This document shows, piece after piece, positions 42,855-51,319 of a stretch of DNA of 64,000 bases; position 1 is the stretch's first letter; each line of letters opens with the position of its first letter. The DNA comes from a bacterium (GTDB lineage: Bacteria > Patescibacteriota > Patescibacteriia > 2-12-FULL-60-25), in NCBI GenBank assembly GCA_021796435.1, contig JAJYXM010000016.1, positions 750,625-814,624 of the forward strand, written 5' to 3'. Both the position numbers and the translations under genes were made by a program. Below the pieces are notes generated by a model. That model saw nothing but the letters and a program-made list of their open reading frames with translations, searched no databases and was not told the DNA's origin.

Positions 42855-43241
42855 TCAGTGGCGCTTGCAGTATGTGCATTCACCGCCAGAGCAGACGGCT
42901 ACGCCTGAGCCGTACTTCTCGCCGTACTTGTCGACGTCCCGCTGCATGCCCTCGTAAGGGACTCCTGAGACCGCCGGCTTTGTACCGGATGGACATTCCG
43001 GGGGCTTGGGTTTCTGGGTGCAGACCAGGCACTGACCGGAACGGCAGATGAAAACGCCACCGCAAGGAGCAGTGCCTTCGATGCTCTGACCGTGCGCGTA
43101 TTCATCCCAGCCCGGCGGGCAAATAAGCTTGACCTCCGGAACTTGAGCAACCGGCTCTGGGCATTGCTTGTCCGGACAGAGCTTCTGGCAAGCAATCAAG
43201 GGAGTAAGGAGCAAGATACACATGGACGCGGACGTCTTCAT
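42855..43241 (-). CDS. Cysteine-rich lipoprotein, 128 residues
   Basis: The start is set at 43241 (MKTSASMCILLLTPLIAC), with GGAGGTCTGC upstream. The lipobox is LIAC, so it is exported and lipidated. The mature part holds about 11 further cysteines in short CxxxxC spacings (KLCPDKQCPEP, CGGVFICRSGQCLVC, CSGGECTYC), suggesting a disulfide-rich or metal-binding fold. No family is recognised. It begins 13 bases after the hexapeptide-repeat gene and is probably co-transcribed. Confidence 0.75.
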   Translation of the reverse strand: MKTSASMCILLLTPLIACQKLCPDKQCPEPVAQVPEVKLICPPGWDEYAHGQSIEGTAPCGGVFICRSGQCLVCTQKPKPPECPSGTKPAVSGVPYEGMQRDVDKYGEKYGSGVAVCSGGECTYCKRH

Positions 43242-43253
43242 GCAGACCTCCAT

Positions 43254-43955
43254 TCAGTGCTTGCGCGGCGTTGCCTCGGGGAAGGCAGGGCGGAATTCGG
43301 TCCAAGGTTCGTGCGTCCCGATGACCGAAACGCCGGAGAGCACCAGGCTGTCATGCCCCAGGATGGTCGCAGGATTCAGCACAGCGTTGCAGCCGATGCG
43401 TGAGCGATCGCCGACAAGCGCACCGAACTTGCGGAGCCCGGTATCATACCTGACGCAGCCGAGGCTATCCGGCTCCCAAGTGACGTGGATCGTCTTGCGC
43501 TTGCTGCCGTCGCCCAGCAGGTTGGCGACGCAGCTGCCGTTGCCGAAGTTCACGTCGCGTCCGACGACCGAGTCGCCGACGTAGTTGCGGTGCGCCAGGT
43601 GCGCTCCGGGGAAGAGGATGGAGCGCTTCACCTCGGAGCAGTGACCGACCACGTTCTTGCCCATCAAGAGGCAACCTTCGCGCAACAAGGCGTTGTGCCC
43701 GATGACGCTTCCGTCGCCGATGTAGGCCGGACCGTAGATAACGGCGCCTGAACGGATCGTGACCTCGCGACCGACGTAGATCGGACCTGACGCACAGATG
43801 AGCTTCGCCTCCGTGTGTACAGCGTTCGTGTTCCGCGCCTTCAGGCTCCCGTAGAGGTATTCTTCAAGCGCTTTGATCCATTCCCACGGGTAGTCGAAGC
43901 GGGAAAACAGCGTTTCATGCCCGAGCCCTTGCAGCTGAAAGATCTGTCCCAGCAT
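43254..43955 (-). CDS. Left-handed beta-helix (hexapeptide repeat) protein
   Basis: Residues about 50-210 are hexapeptide repeats ([LIV]-G-x-x-x-x) in tandem: YVGREVTIRSGAVIYGPAYIGDGSVIGHNALLREGCLL, then GDSVVGRDVNFGNGS, and later VGDRSRIGCNAVLNPATILGHDS. The layout resembles the C-terminal acyltransferase-like part of sugar-nucleotide enzymes (GlmU, glucose-1-phosphate thymidylyltransferase type) without the nucleotidyltransferase domain. Its substrate is unknown. GAGGAAG precedes the ATG. Confidence 0.85.
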   Translation of the reverse strand: MLGQIFQLQGLGHETLFSRFDYPWEWIKALEEYLYGSLKARNTNAVHTEAKLICASGPIYVGREVTIRSGAVIYGPAYIGDGSVIGHNALLREGCLLMGKNVVGHCSEVKRSILFPGAHLAHRNYVGDSVVGRDVNFGNGSCVANLLGDGSKRKTIHVTWEPDSLGCVRYDTGLRKFGALVGDRSRIGCNAVLNPATILGHDSLVLSGVSVIGTHEPWTEFRPAFPEATPRKH

Positions 43956-44032
43956 TTCTTCCTCGCAATCAGGTTAGAGACGAGGAAACTTAAACATCTA
44001 TCGTGGAAATAATCAACCGCACAAAAACAGAA

Positions 44033-44057
44033 CCGCTCCGACAGAATGCCGGAGCGG
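44033..44057 (-). terminator. Terminator of the HD/Fic-like/P-loop operon
   Basis: CCGCTCCG (44033-44040) / CGGAGCGG (44050-44057). On the minus strand it is followed by TTCTGTTTTTG. Confidence 0.75.
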
Positions 44058-44064
44058 GGGAGGA

Positions 44065-44652
44065 TCAACCTGCCATGTACGCATCGACGATGCTCCTTCC
44101 GAGCAGTCCTATGCCGGCCAGGTCGGGGCTCGGTTGACGCACGAGGTCGTGGACGACCAACGCACGGTGACAATTGAGCACGGACGGGACCGGATTGCCG
44201 TCGAGCACCGAAGCTACGCCAAAGAGCAATCGGACGCCGGCTCGCGAGAAACTCGCGTGCCAAGCGTCGTATTCGTCGAAGGAACGACCGACGTAGATCG
44301 CATGCGTGCCGGAGGCCATGAAACGCGGCATGCCCGGATTAGCGAGACGACCGGGCAGGTCACCGATGACGATAGCCGAGGAGTCCTTACGGAACATCAT
44401 GTCGGCATAGACGATGACCTCGAAAGGCGCTTCCTGCGGGAAAGGCCAACGCTTGCAGCGTTTTGACCAAGCCTTCAATCCCATCAGCGGCCCGTGGGTG
44501 TCGCTGTGCACGTCAAGCTCGTGGAGCGCGACGGAGACGTACGGCTCGTGTTGCCGCAACCAGTAGTAGAGCGAGACGGCCAAGGTGGACTTGCCGCTCG
44601 CGTTAGGGCCTCCGATCAGGAGGCGCATCTGCGGACGAGCAGCGTCGTTCAC
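44065..44652 (-). CDS. P-loop NTPase (AAA/kinase-like)
   Basis: A 195-residue protein with Walker A GGPNASGKST at 14-23. The rest is compact: VSVALHELDVHSDTHGPL, EVIVYADMMFRKDSSAIVIGDLPGRLANPG (Walker B-like), and GTHAIYVGRSFDEYDAWHASF. The GxNGxGKST-type loop with an N before GKS is seen in zeta-toxin-like and small-molecule kinases as well as ATPases, so the activity is open. It is the last gene of a three-gene operon, one base after the Fic-like gene. Confidence 0.8.
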   Translation of the reverse strand: MNDAARPQMRLLIGGPNASGKSTLAVSLYYWLRQHEPYVSVALHELDVHSDTHGPLMGLKAWSKRCKRWPFPQEAPFEVIVYADMMFRKDSSAIVIGDLPGRLANPGMPRFMASGTHAIYVGRSFDEYDAWHASFSRAGVRLLFGVASVLDGNPVPSVLNCHRALVVHDLVRQPSPDLAGIGLLGRSIVDAYMAG

Positions 44653-44653
44653 T

Positions 44654-45319
44654 TCAACCTCCGGGGAAACAGGTGCGGTAGTAGGCGAGGAAGCTCTCCC
44701 AGCTTTCGTTCATGGCCGCGTAGTAAGCGGTCCGATCGCGATAGTAGGGCAGCGGCGCGTCGTTCCAAAGCAGGGTCCAGGCAGAGAAGGCGCGCGCCAT
44801 GCGACCGCAGGCGTCGGGGTAGGGATGGATCCGCATGTCGATCTCGTACTCGACCCAGGCCGCCAGTCCGATCGCATCATAATGGCGCAGTCGGAAGGCC
44901 CCAGCCGGTTCGGCAAGCTTGACCAGAAAACCGGGGTTTGGCTTCGTGGCGTGCATCGCCTTAAAGATTTTTTCCGGCGGCAGACCGTAGTTGCGGCCAG
45001 TCGGGAATTTACGATACCTCGTTTCAGGCGTGTAGGTAGCCAATGTACCCATCGTCAACGCCTCGTAGAAAAGCTTCTCGAGTCGAATTAGCGTTAAGAT
45101 CTGGTTGGCATTCCTGTCAGCGCCTTCGGTCGAAGCCACCAGGATCCCACTGACTACGGCTGTACTCAAGACGACAGCCTGTTTGAGCCCTTCGGACGTA
45201 AGAAGCCTTGCCGGCTTGCCTTCGCGGCCCTTGGCGTTGAGTTCGCCAGTCTGCGCCGTACGGCTCATCACGAGCGTGTTGGCTAGCAGTTTTTCAAGGA
45301 TCAGATCTTGTGTCAGCAT
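44654..45319 (-). CDS. Fic/DOC-like protein with degenerate motif
   Basis: The start is set at 45319 (MLTQDLILEKLLANTLVMSR), with GAGAGGCCG before the ATG. Helical, 221 residues. Residues 165-173, HPYPDACGR, follow the Fic motif HPFx(D/E)(G/A)N(G/K)R, but the Asn that binds nucleotide phosphate is Cys171. His165, Asp169 and Arg173 are kept. The upstream helix and the AFSAWTLL after it fit the Fic core. It may transfer AMP, phosphate or another group to a target, or have lost activity. It overlaps the HD gene by 26 bases. Confidence 0.7.
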   Translation of the reverse strand: MLTQDLILEKLLANTLVMSRTAQTGELNAKGREGKPARLLTSEGLKQAVVLSTAVVSGILVASTEGADRNANQILTLIRLEKLFYEALTMGTLATYTPETRYRKFPTGRNYGLPPEKIFKAMHATKPNPGFLVKLAEPAGAFRLRHYDAIGLAAWVEYEIDMRIHPYPDACGRMARAFSAWTLLWNDAPLPYYRDRTAYYAAMNESWESFLAYYRTCFPGG

Positions 45320-45869
45320 CGGCCTCTCCTGTGGCATCCGTGACAGCTGCTTGGAGCAGCTTGGCTAGTTGCTGGTCCAAAGTGTAGGCAAGAGGCAAGA
45401 AAAACTCAATCGTGACGTCAGAATAACGCTTTACAAAATCCGGCATTACTGCTTTCAGCGGAATGGACGAACGGACGTTATCTAAGCGATCCACGAGCTT
45501 AAGCAGCTTGGCCTTGTCGGATGACCTTGAGATCTTCTGGAGAAATAGGGGGTCATCGATCTTCTCGACCGGGGAAGTGAGCTCTTCGACGAGAGATGCG
45601 ACTGTTGCGTTAGAAATGTGTTCAATGTCTTCAGCTGTCACTGGCTGGTCTTCGATGGAATCATGGAGAAGGATGGCTTCAAGCATGTCTGGATCCTGAC
45701 CGCCGATTTCATCCCGCAAAATCAAGAAGCAACGATAAAGATGGGCGAGTTGGGTATCGTCGCCAAAACGCTTCTGCTCGGCGTGGATTTTTTGTGCGTA
45801 GCCTAAAACGCGGCGCGTCCTATCAGGCAGGCTAACAATGACTTGAGAGATAAGTTCTTTTTCCGTCAT
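45294..45869 (-). CDS. SpoT/MESH1-like HD phosphohydrolase
   Basis: A 191-residue HD-domain protein. The metal and catalytic residues of the RelA/SpoT hydrolase fold are visible: His43 (AHLYR), the pair His69-Asp70 with Glu73-Asp74 (LLHDSIED), and KLVDRLDNVR (Asp127), which mirrors the KLADRLHNMR motif of (p)ppGpp hydrolases. There is no synthetase domain. A role in removing (p)ppGpp or a related pyrophosphorylated nucleotide is inferred. It is the first gene of the operon with the Fic-like and P-loop genes. Confidence 0.82.
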   Translation of the reverse strand: MTEKELISQVIVSLPDRTRRVLGYAQKIHAEQKRFGDDTQLAHLYRCFLILRDEIGGQDPDMLEAILLHDSIEDQPVTAEDIEHISNATVASLVEELTSPVEKIDDPLFLQKISRSSDKAKLLKLVDRLDNVRSSIPLKAVMPDFVKRYSDVTIEFFLPLAYTLDQQLAKLLQAAVTDATGEADADTRSDP

Positions 45870-45899
45870 GCCGTCAGTTTATTCCAGCATCTAGCTCCT

Positions 45900-45962
45900 G
45901 TCATCCCGGGCTTGACCCGGGATCTCGGGGCCTAGAGATCCCGGCTCGTAAGCCGGGATGAC
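45900..45962. repeat. Palindromic repeat copy 3 (GTCATCCCGG family)
   Basis: GTCATCCCGGGCTTGACCCG...CCCGGCTCGTAAGCCGGGATGAC. It lies between the start of the HD gene and the stop of the ABC-F gene, both on the minus strand. Confidence 0.9.
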
Positions 45963-45997
45963 ATAGGAATAGAATGGAGAGTCGGGATTTATAAAAA

Positions 45998-47800
45998 TCA
46001 CTCCTCTTTGGCTGTCTTGAGTTCCTGGCCTAACGCGTCAATCTTATCCTGCATATCGAACCAAGAGGCTTCGCGGCTTATAAGCTCGGCATCGAGCTCC
46101 TTGAGACGTTTGGCTTTCTCGATATCGATGACCGCTGGGTTATCGACGTAGAACTTGAGGATGCGATTCTTCTCTTTGGTCAGTTTTTCTACCTCTGTCT
46201 CCAACCTTTCTTGCGCACGCTTCTGTTTTTGTTGATCTTGATAGACTTCTGACTTAGTGCGGAGATAGGGGACTTCACCTTCGGTCACGGACGAATCATC
46301 CACCATCTCGACTTTCTCATGCGTCTTCAGCTCGTAAACGTAGATGTCGTAAGGATACGGATAGCGGACGGCTCGGCCGTCTTTGATCTCAAGGATGTTG
46401 GTCGCGATCTGCGACGCGAAAGTCCGGCTATGGCTCACGAAGATGACCGTGCCCGGGAATTCGGACAGAGCCTCGCCCAAAGCCTCTACCGTGTCGAAGT
46501 CCAGATGGTTAGTCGGCTCGTCCAAGATGAGAACGTCATATTTACCGAGGCAGATGGAGGCCAGGCAGAGCCGCGCCTTCTCGCCGCCAGACAGAATGGA
46601 AATCGGCTTATCCAGATCGTCCTGCTTGAACAAAAAATTGCTTGCCATGCGCAGCAGGTCTTCGGGCAGCGCAGACGGCGCGATGAATGAGAGGTAATTC
46701 CCGGCCGTGCCTTCTTGCGGCAGCATCTGCGGCACATGTTGGGCGTAGTAGGCGACGCGCAGGTTGTGGCCCCATTTGAATTTGCCATCCAAGATAGGCA
46801 GTTCACCGGCCAAAGTCTTCAGGAGCGTCGACTTGCCTTGTCCGTTCTCGCCGAGCACAGCCAGATGCTCCCCGCGGTTCAGCTCGAAATCTATATGGGA
46901 AAGTACAGGCCTGCCTGCGACATAACCGACGCTCAAATCCTGACACTCAAGCGCCACAGCCTTGCGTTGTTCGTCACACGGTATGTGGATACGCACCGTA
47001 CGGAGCGAGTGTGCGATCTCGATAGTCTTAAGCTTTTCGAGTTGTTTGAGCTTGGACTGCGCCTGCGTGGCCTTTGAGGCTTTGGCGCGGAAGCGATCCA
47101 CGAATTCCTTAAGATGTCGCTGTTGCGCCTGGATCTTCTTGTTATGGCGGCGCACTTCCTCGAGCCTGATCTCCTTATGTTCAAAATACAATTCTATGTC
47201 GCCAGGAAACAAGGAAAGCTTCTGATGTTCGAGCTCCAAAGTATGCGTACATACGTTCTTGAGGAATTCGCGGTCGTGAGAGACCAACAGCAGCGCTCCG
47301 CGATATTGCCGCAACGCGTCCTCCAAGAGCAGGACCGTCTGTAGATCGAGATAGTTGGTCGGCTCGTCGAGCAAGAGAAGATTCGGTTCTTTGACCAACA
47401 AGCTCGCGAGGCGCACGCGCATCTGGTAGCCGCCGGAGAGCGAAAGGAAAGGCATCTCGAGCTTTTCGTTCTTGAGCTCGAAAGCCGATGCCATCTTGGC
47501 GCATTCCCAAGATTCGCGACCTGACGTGCGCGTCAGATAGTCGATGACAGTCTCGCCGGGCGGATATTCCTCTTGTTGCTCCAGATAACCCAGGCGGGTG
47601 TAGGGGTAGATGGTGATCTCGCCGGTGTCGGGCGATTCCTGACCCAGGATCATGCGGAGCAATGTCGTCTTGCCCGAGCCGTTAGCGCCGATGAATCCGA
47701 CTTTCTGGCCTTCGCAGATGGAAACCGTGGCGGAATCAAGCAACAATCGCGTGCCGAACGATTTGGTGACGTCTTTGAGTTGTAGGACTGTCGTGGCCAT
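45998..47800 (-). CDS. ABC-F family ATPase (Uup-like)
   Basis: Two ATP-binding domains without membrane parts: first Walker A GANGSGKT (38-45) with signature LSLSGGYQMRVRLA and LLLDEPTNYLDL, second Walker A GENGQGKST with LSGGEKARLCLASI and LILDEPTNHLDFDT. Between them lies the charged linker (HNKKIQAQQRHLKEFVDRFRAKASKATQAQSKLKQLEK), and at the C-terminus an antiparallel coiled coil (QQKQKRAQERLETEVEKLTKEKN... ELDAEL). ABC-F proteins act at the ribosome to regulate or rescue translation. At 600 residues it is full length. Confidence 0.93.
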   Translation of the reverse strand: MATTVLQLKDVTKSFGTRLLLDSATVSICEGQKVGFIGANGSGKTTLLRMILGQESPDTGEITIYPYTRLGYLEQQEEYPPGETVIDYLTRTSGRESWECAKMASAFELKNEKLEMPFLSLSGGYQMRVRLASLLVKEPNLLLLDEPTNYLDLQTVLLLEDALRQYRGALLLVSHDREFLKNVCTHTLELEHQKLSLFPGDIELYFEHKEIRLEEVRRHNKKIQAQQRHLKEFVDRFRAKASKATQAQSKLKQLEKLKTIEIAHSLRTVRIHIPCDEQRKAVALECQDLSVGYVAGRPVLSHIDFELNRGEHLAVLGENGQGKSTLLKTLAGELPILDGKFKWGHNLRVAYYAQHVPQMLPQEGTAGNYLSFIAPSALPEDLLRMASNFLFKQDDLDKPISILSGGEKARLCLASICLGKYDVLILDEPTNHLDFDTVEALGEALSEFPGTVIFVSHSRTFASQIATNILEIKDGRAVRYPYPYDIYVYELKTHEKVEMVDDSSVTEGEVPYLRTKSEVYQDQQKQKRAQERLETEVEKLTKEKNRILKFYVDNPAVIDIEKAKRLKELDAELISREASWFDMQDKIDALGQELKTAKEE

Positions 47801-47872
47801 GCGCGGGATTATGGCAGAAAAGGGGCCATTAAGGCAAAAAGACGGTTTACAGCCTTGAATAATACAGCTACT

Positions 47873-48298
47873 ATGGCGACAATCACTATGGAATCGACCA
47901 AATTCGTTGCCGTCTTGAACAAAAAGATTGAGACTGGAAAAGTAATGAACGCCTTAGCGCACATGACGGTCGGCCTAGTAGGTTCAAACCCTGATATCGA
48001 CATGGGTGTCGTCAATTATGCAGACAATGACGGGGGAAAACACGTGGCCTCTAAATTCCCGTACATCATCCTTAGGGCAGATAATTCGAATAAGATAAGG
48101 ACTCTCCGGAATGCGTGCATCGAAAAAGGTATTACTTTCGCATCGTTCACAAGCGCGATGACGGTCGGAACCTGGGAGGAACAGATTGAAAGATCAAAAG
48201 CCATTCCGGAAGCGGAACTTGAGTATTATGGCATTTGCCTTATAGGGGAGAAAGGCGTGCTGGACGAACTGACGAAGAAGTTTTCTTTGTGGGTGTAG
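47873..48298 (+). CDS. DUF2000 family protein
   Basis: The start is placed at 47873 (MATITMESTKFVAVLNKK). An earlier ATG at 47855 is possible, but a TAATAC -10 box at 47860-47865 fits a leaderless message from 47873. The DUF2000 pattern is clear: KFVAVLNKKIETGKVMNALAHMTVGLVG, then FPYIILRADNSNKIRTLRNAC, FTSAMTVGTWEEQ and ELEYYGICLIGEKGVLDELTKKFSLW. The fold is related to peptidyl-tRNA hydrolase 2 but the role is unknown. Confidence 0.88.
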   Translation: MATITMESTKFVAVLNKKIETGKVMNALAHMTVGLVGSNPDIDMGVVNYADNDGGKHVASKFPYIILRADNSNKIRTLRNACIEKGITFASFTSAMTVGTWEEQIERSKAIPEAELEYYGICLIGEKGVLDELTKKFSLWV

Positions 48299-48334
48299 TA
48301 TGAAAAAAGAATATTCAGATTTCTTTTTGACAAT

Positions 48335-49687
48335 ATGACTCTGACGATCATATTTTTTGCTCTTTATATCGCAGTCGTGGTGCTTATCGGCATCTTTTCA
48401 GCGCGCAAGGAGACAGAAGAAGATTTCATGATCGCCGACAGGAAAGTGTCTGGCATCCAGGTCGCTGCCACGATGAGCGCTGGCTTCTTCGACGGGGCGA
48501 CGCTTTCTGTCTATCTTGCCTATGTCTATCAATACGGTTTTTCGGCTGCATGGTTATTCGTCGGCCTTGCCCTTGGCTTCATCATCTTAAGAAAAAAATA
48601 TGCGCTGATAATTAAGCAAAAAGCCGATGAGATGAAGGTCTACACGATGGCGGAATATTATTACCGTATTTTCGGGAAGAAGAATGGCTTGTTGTTTTCT
48701 TTCGTACTGATACTGCAGTACAGCCTCTTGCTCATAGTCAACTTCATCATTTCCGGAAAAGTCCTGTCGCTGATTTTTGGCATCCCTTATCATTGGGCGG
48801 TAATCATCAGCGGAGCAGTCATACTGACCTATTTGCTGCTGGCTGGATTCAAGGCCGTCATCAAAACCGACTTTTTCCAACTGATCATAATGTTCATCAT
48901 GAGTCTGACTGTCGCGATTTTCCTTTTCGGAAAAACTGCCATACCCGTCTCTGAATTCAATCCAATCACGCTTGGCTTTGGAAATATAATCGGGTTCTTG
49001 TTGCTAGGCAGCGTCGGCATCATGGTCGCACCCGACTTGTGGCAGCGGATTTTCTCCACGAAAGACGAAGTAAACCTGAAACGTGGACTCGGATATTCCG
49101 CCATAATCCTGCCTCTATTGGCAGCCATAATAAGCATCGTAGGCCTGACGACTAAGCAATTCTTCCCTAACATCGTCCCTGAAGATGCCTTGGTAATCGG
49201 CTTCTCCAGACTGCTTCCTCTCGGGTTAAAGGAATTCGGCATGGTTTTATTATATGCGGTAGCTCTTTCATCCTCTGACACGATAACTTTTCTGATCTCT
49301 TCCATCATTACACGTGACTTAAAAAATTATACGAAACGCTTTAGCGACGAGTCGATGAAAAAACTGACGCGGCTCCTGATGATCGCTTTAGTTGCCGCTG
49401 CGATACTCTTAGGTATACTGAACCAAAATATCATCGCTTTAGGGCTTTCTTTAGGGAGCCTATCACTGGTACTTTTTCCCATTATCATCGGTTCATTCTA
49501 CTGGAAGCTCAATGAACGAGCAGTTTTTTGGAGCATAACCCTGGCTGTTTCGTGCGTTGCAGGACTGTTTATCGCAAACGCTGTGACGCCTGAAAATGTC
49601 GCCGTTGTCCTGCCGGTGTCGTTACTCTCGTTATTCGTACTCCAGAAGGTGCTAAAACGACAGACGCCAGCATTACAATCGACATAG
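48335..49687 (+). CDS. Sodium:solute symporter family transporter
   Basis: A 450-residue membrane protein with about 12-13 helices of the SSS/LeuT fold. Seen: FSARKETEEDFMIADRKVSG near the N-terminus, TMSAGFFDGATLSVYLAYVYQYG, the AGFKAVIKTDFFQLIIMF helix after the first repeat, PDLWQRIFSTKDE, and ALSSSDTITFLISSIITRDL, which lines the sodium site. The substrate cannot be told. It lies 36 bases after the DUF2000 gene. Confidence 0.93.
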   Translation: MTLTIIFFALYIAVVVLIGIFSARKETEEDFMIADRKVSGIQVAATMSAGFFDGATLSVYLAYVYQYGFSAAWLFVGLALGFIILRKKYALIIKQKADEMKVYTMAEYYYRIFGKKNGLLFSFVLILQYSLLLIVNFIISGKVLSLIFGIPYHWAVIISGAVILTYLLLAGFKAVIKTDFFQLIIMFIMSLTVAIFLFGKTAIPVSEFNPITLGFGNIIGFLLLGSVGIMVAPDLWQRIFSTKDEVNLKRGLGYSAIILPLLAAIISIVGLTTKQFFPNIVPEDALVIGFSRLLPLGLKEFGMVLLYAVALSSSDTITFLISSIITRDLKNYTKRFSDESMKKLTRLLMIALVAAAILLGILNQNIIALGLSLGSLSLVLFPIIIGSFYWKLNERAVFWSITLAVSCVAGLFIANAVTPENVAVVLPVSLLSLFVLQKVLKRQTPALQST

Positions 49688-49810
49688 CGGGAAAAGTTAA
49701 GCCGCTAACCTGAGCGCTGCGTTATGGCAGAACTGCAGCGGAATGCAAAAATCCGTCCGACCATCACCTCTTGCACAAAGTCGATTTTTATGGCTTAATT
49801 AGCGACCTTT

Positions 49811-51280
49811 ATGGCATTGGATCATGGAAACGTAATCGTGCGCTTCAGCGGAGTCACCTTTGGCTACGACGAAGAGAATCCTCTCTTGGATGAGGCGGAT
49901 TTTTCTGTGCGCGAAAACGCCAAGATCACACTCATGGGCCAGAATGGCGCAGGTAAAAGCACCATCTTCAAGCTCATCACCGGCATCCTCAAACCATCCG
50001 AAGGCGGCATACACATCAAGGCCGGCGCCACCATCGCCACATCGCTGCAGGTCGTGCCGCGCGAAAGGATGGAAGACACGGTAAAGGAATTTTTCGCTCA
50101 TGCCCTGGGCGAAGAACCGTACGACATCGACAAGAAAATCGCCGAAGTACTCGAGACGGTCAACATGGCAGCGCCTTTGGACAAGAAGATCAGGGATTTC
50201 TCTGGCGGTCAGCAGGCGCGCCTGCTCTTGGCTTATGCCTTGATACAGAATCCGGACATCCTGCTTTTGGACGAGCCAACAAACAATTTGGACCAACAGG
50301 GGATAGAACATCTGACAGGATTCCTAATGATGTATCCCAAGACCGTGCTCGTCATCTCGCATGATGCGGATTTCCTGAATGCCTTCACCGAAGGCGTGCT
50401 GCACCTGGACGTCTTCACCGGAAAAGTCGAGCAATACGTCGGCAACTATTTCAACGTCGTGGAGGAGATCGCGGCGCGTCTGGAACGCGAGAGGATGAAG
50501 AATGCGCGCCTGCTGAAAGACATCCAAGACCGCAAGGACAAGATCAACTTCTTCTCCAACAAGGGAGGCAAGATGCGCCGTTTGGCGAGCAAGCTGCGCG
50601 ACCAGGTGGAAGAAGCCGAAGACGAGATGGTGGACGTACGCCGCGACGACAAGACGATCCGCGATTTCATCATCCCGGCGCAGGAATTCCCGGATGTGAT
50701 GGTAAAGATCTCCGAAGTCCGCGTCATCAAGAACCACGAACCACATCAAGCCGAAGTCGATATCTCCTTGCGCCGCGGATACGGGCTCCTCATCTCCGGA
50801 CCTAACGGTATCGGCAAAAGCACGCTTTTGCGTACGCTGGCCGGAGGCAAAGATCCGCATGCGACAATCAATCCAGAGGTCAATGTCGGCTATTACGCGC
50901 AAGACTTCTCGGGCTTGGATTTTGACCAAACGCCGTACGAAGCCCTGGATGCGGTCATGGAACTCAAATCCAACGAAAAATTACGCGCCGTGGCGTCAGA
51001 ATTCCTGCTGACGTCGGATTTGCTGAAGAATAAAATCGGGTCATTGTCCGAGGGGCAGAAGGGGTTATTGTGTTACGCGCGTTTCGTGCTGCAAAAGCCC
51101 GGTCTGCTCATCCTCGACGAGCCGACGAATCATATCAACTTCCGCCATCTGCCGGTCATCGCCAAAGCCATCCAAGACTACAAAGGTGCGTTGATCATGG
51201 TCAGTCATATCCCCGATTTCGTGGAAAAGATAAAGTTTGATGAAAGGTTGGATTTAGGGGCGTTGAAGACGAAGGAGTAG
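49811..51280 (+). CDS. ABC-F-like ATPase, 489 residues
   Basis: Two ATPase domains. First: GQNGAGKST, FSGGQQARLLLAYAL, ILLLDEPTNNLDQQ. Second: GPNGIGKST, LSEGQKGLLCYARFVL, LLILDEPTNHINFRHL. The second signature begins LSEGQ rather than LSGGQ, and its D-loop reads NHINF, so the second site may be weakened. The linker (RERMKNARLLKDIQDRKDKINFF...KMRRLASKLRDQVEEAEDE) is charged and helical. It lacks the C-terminal coiled coil of the other ABC-F protein in this window, so the two are probably different subfamilies. Confidence 0.9.
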   Translation: MALDHGNVIVRFSGVTFGYDEENPLLDEADFSVRENAKITLMGQNGAGKSTIFKLITGILKPSEGGIHIKAGATIATSLQVVPRERMEDTVKEFFAHALGEEPYDIDKKIAEVLETVNMAAPLDKKIRDFSGGQQARLLLAYALIQNPDILLLDEPTNNLDQQGIEHLTGFLMMYPKTVLVISHDADFLNAFTEGVLHLDVFTGKVEQYVGNYFNVVEEIAARLERERMKNARLLKDIQDRKDKINFFSNKGGKMRRLASKLRDQVEEAEDEMVDVRRDDKTIRDFIIPAQEFPDVMVKISEVRVIKNHEPHQAEVDISLRRGYGLLISGPNGIGKSTLLRTLAGGKDPHATINPEVNVGYYAQDFSGLDFDQTPYEALDAVMELKSNEKLRAVASEFLLTSDLLKNKIGSLSEGQKGLLCYARFVLQKPGLLILDEPTNHINFRHLPVIAKAIQDYKGALIMVSHIPDFVEKIKFDERLDLGALKTKE

Positions 51281-51319
51281 TTGACCTGTTGGTCACAAAG
51301 CCATAAAATTGGATTCGAT

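Noticed and set aside
43254-45319. A single five-gene operon joining the hexapeptide-repeat and Cys-rich lipoprotein genes to the HD/Fic-like/P-loop genes
   Set aside because: A clear minus-strand terminator at 44033-44057 and a fresh start region separate the two sets.
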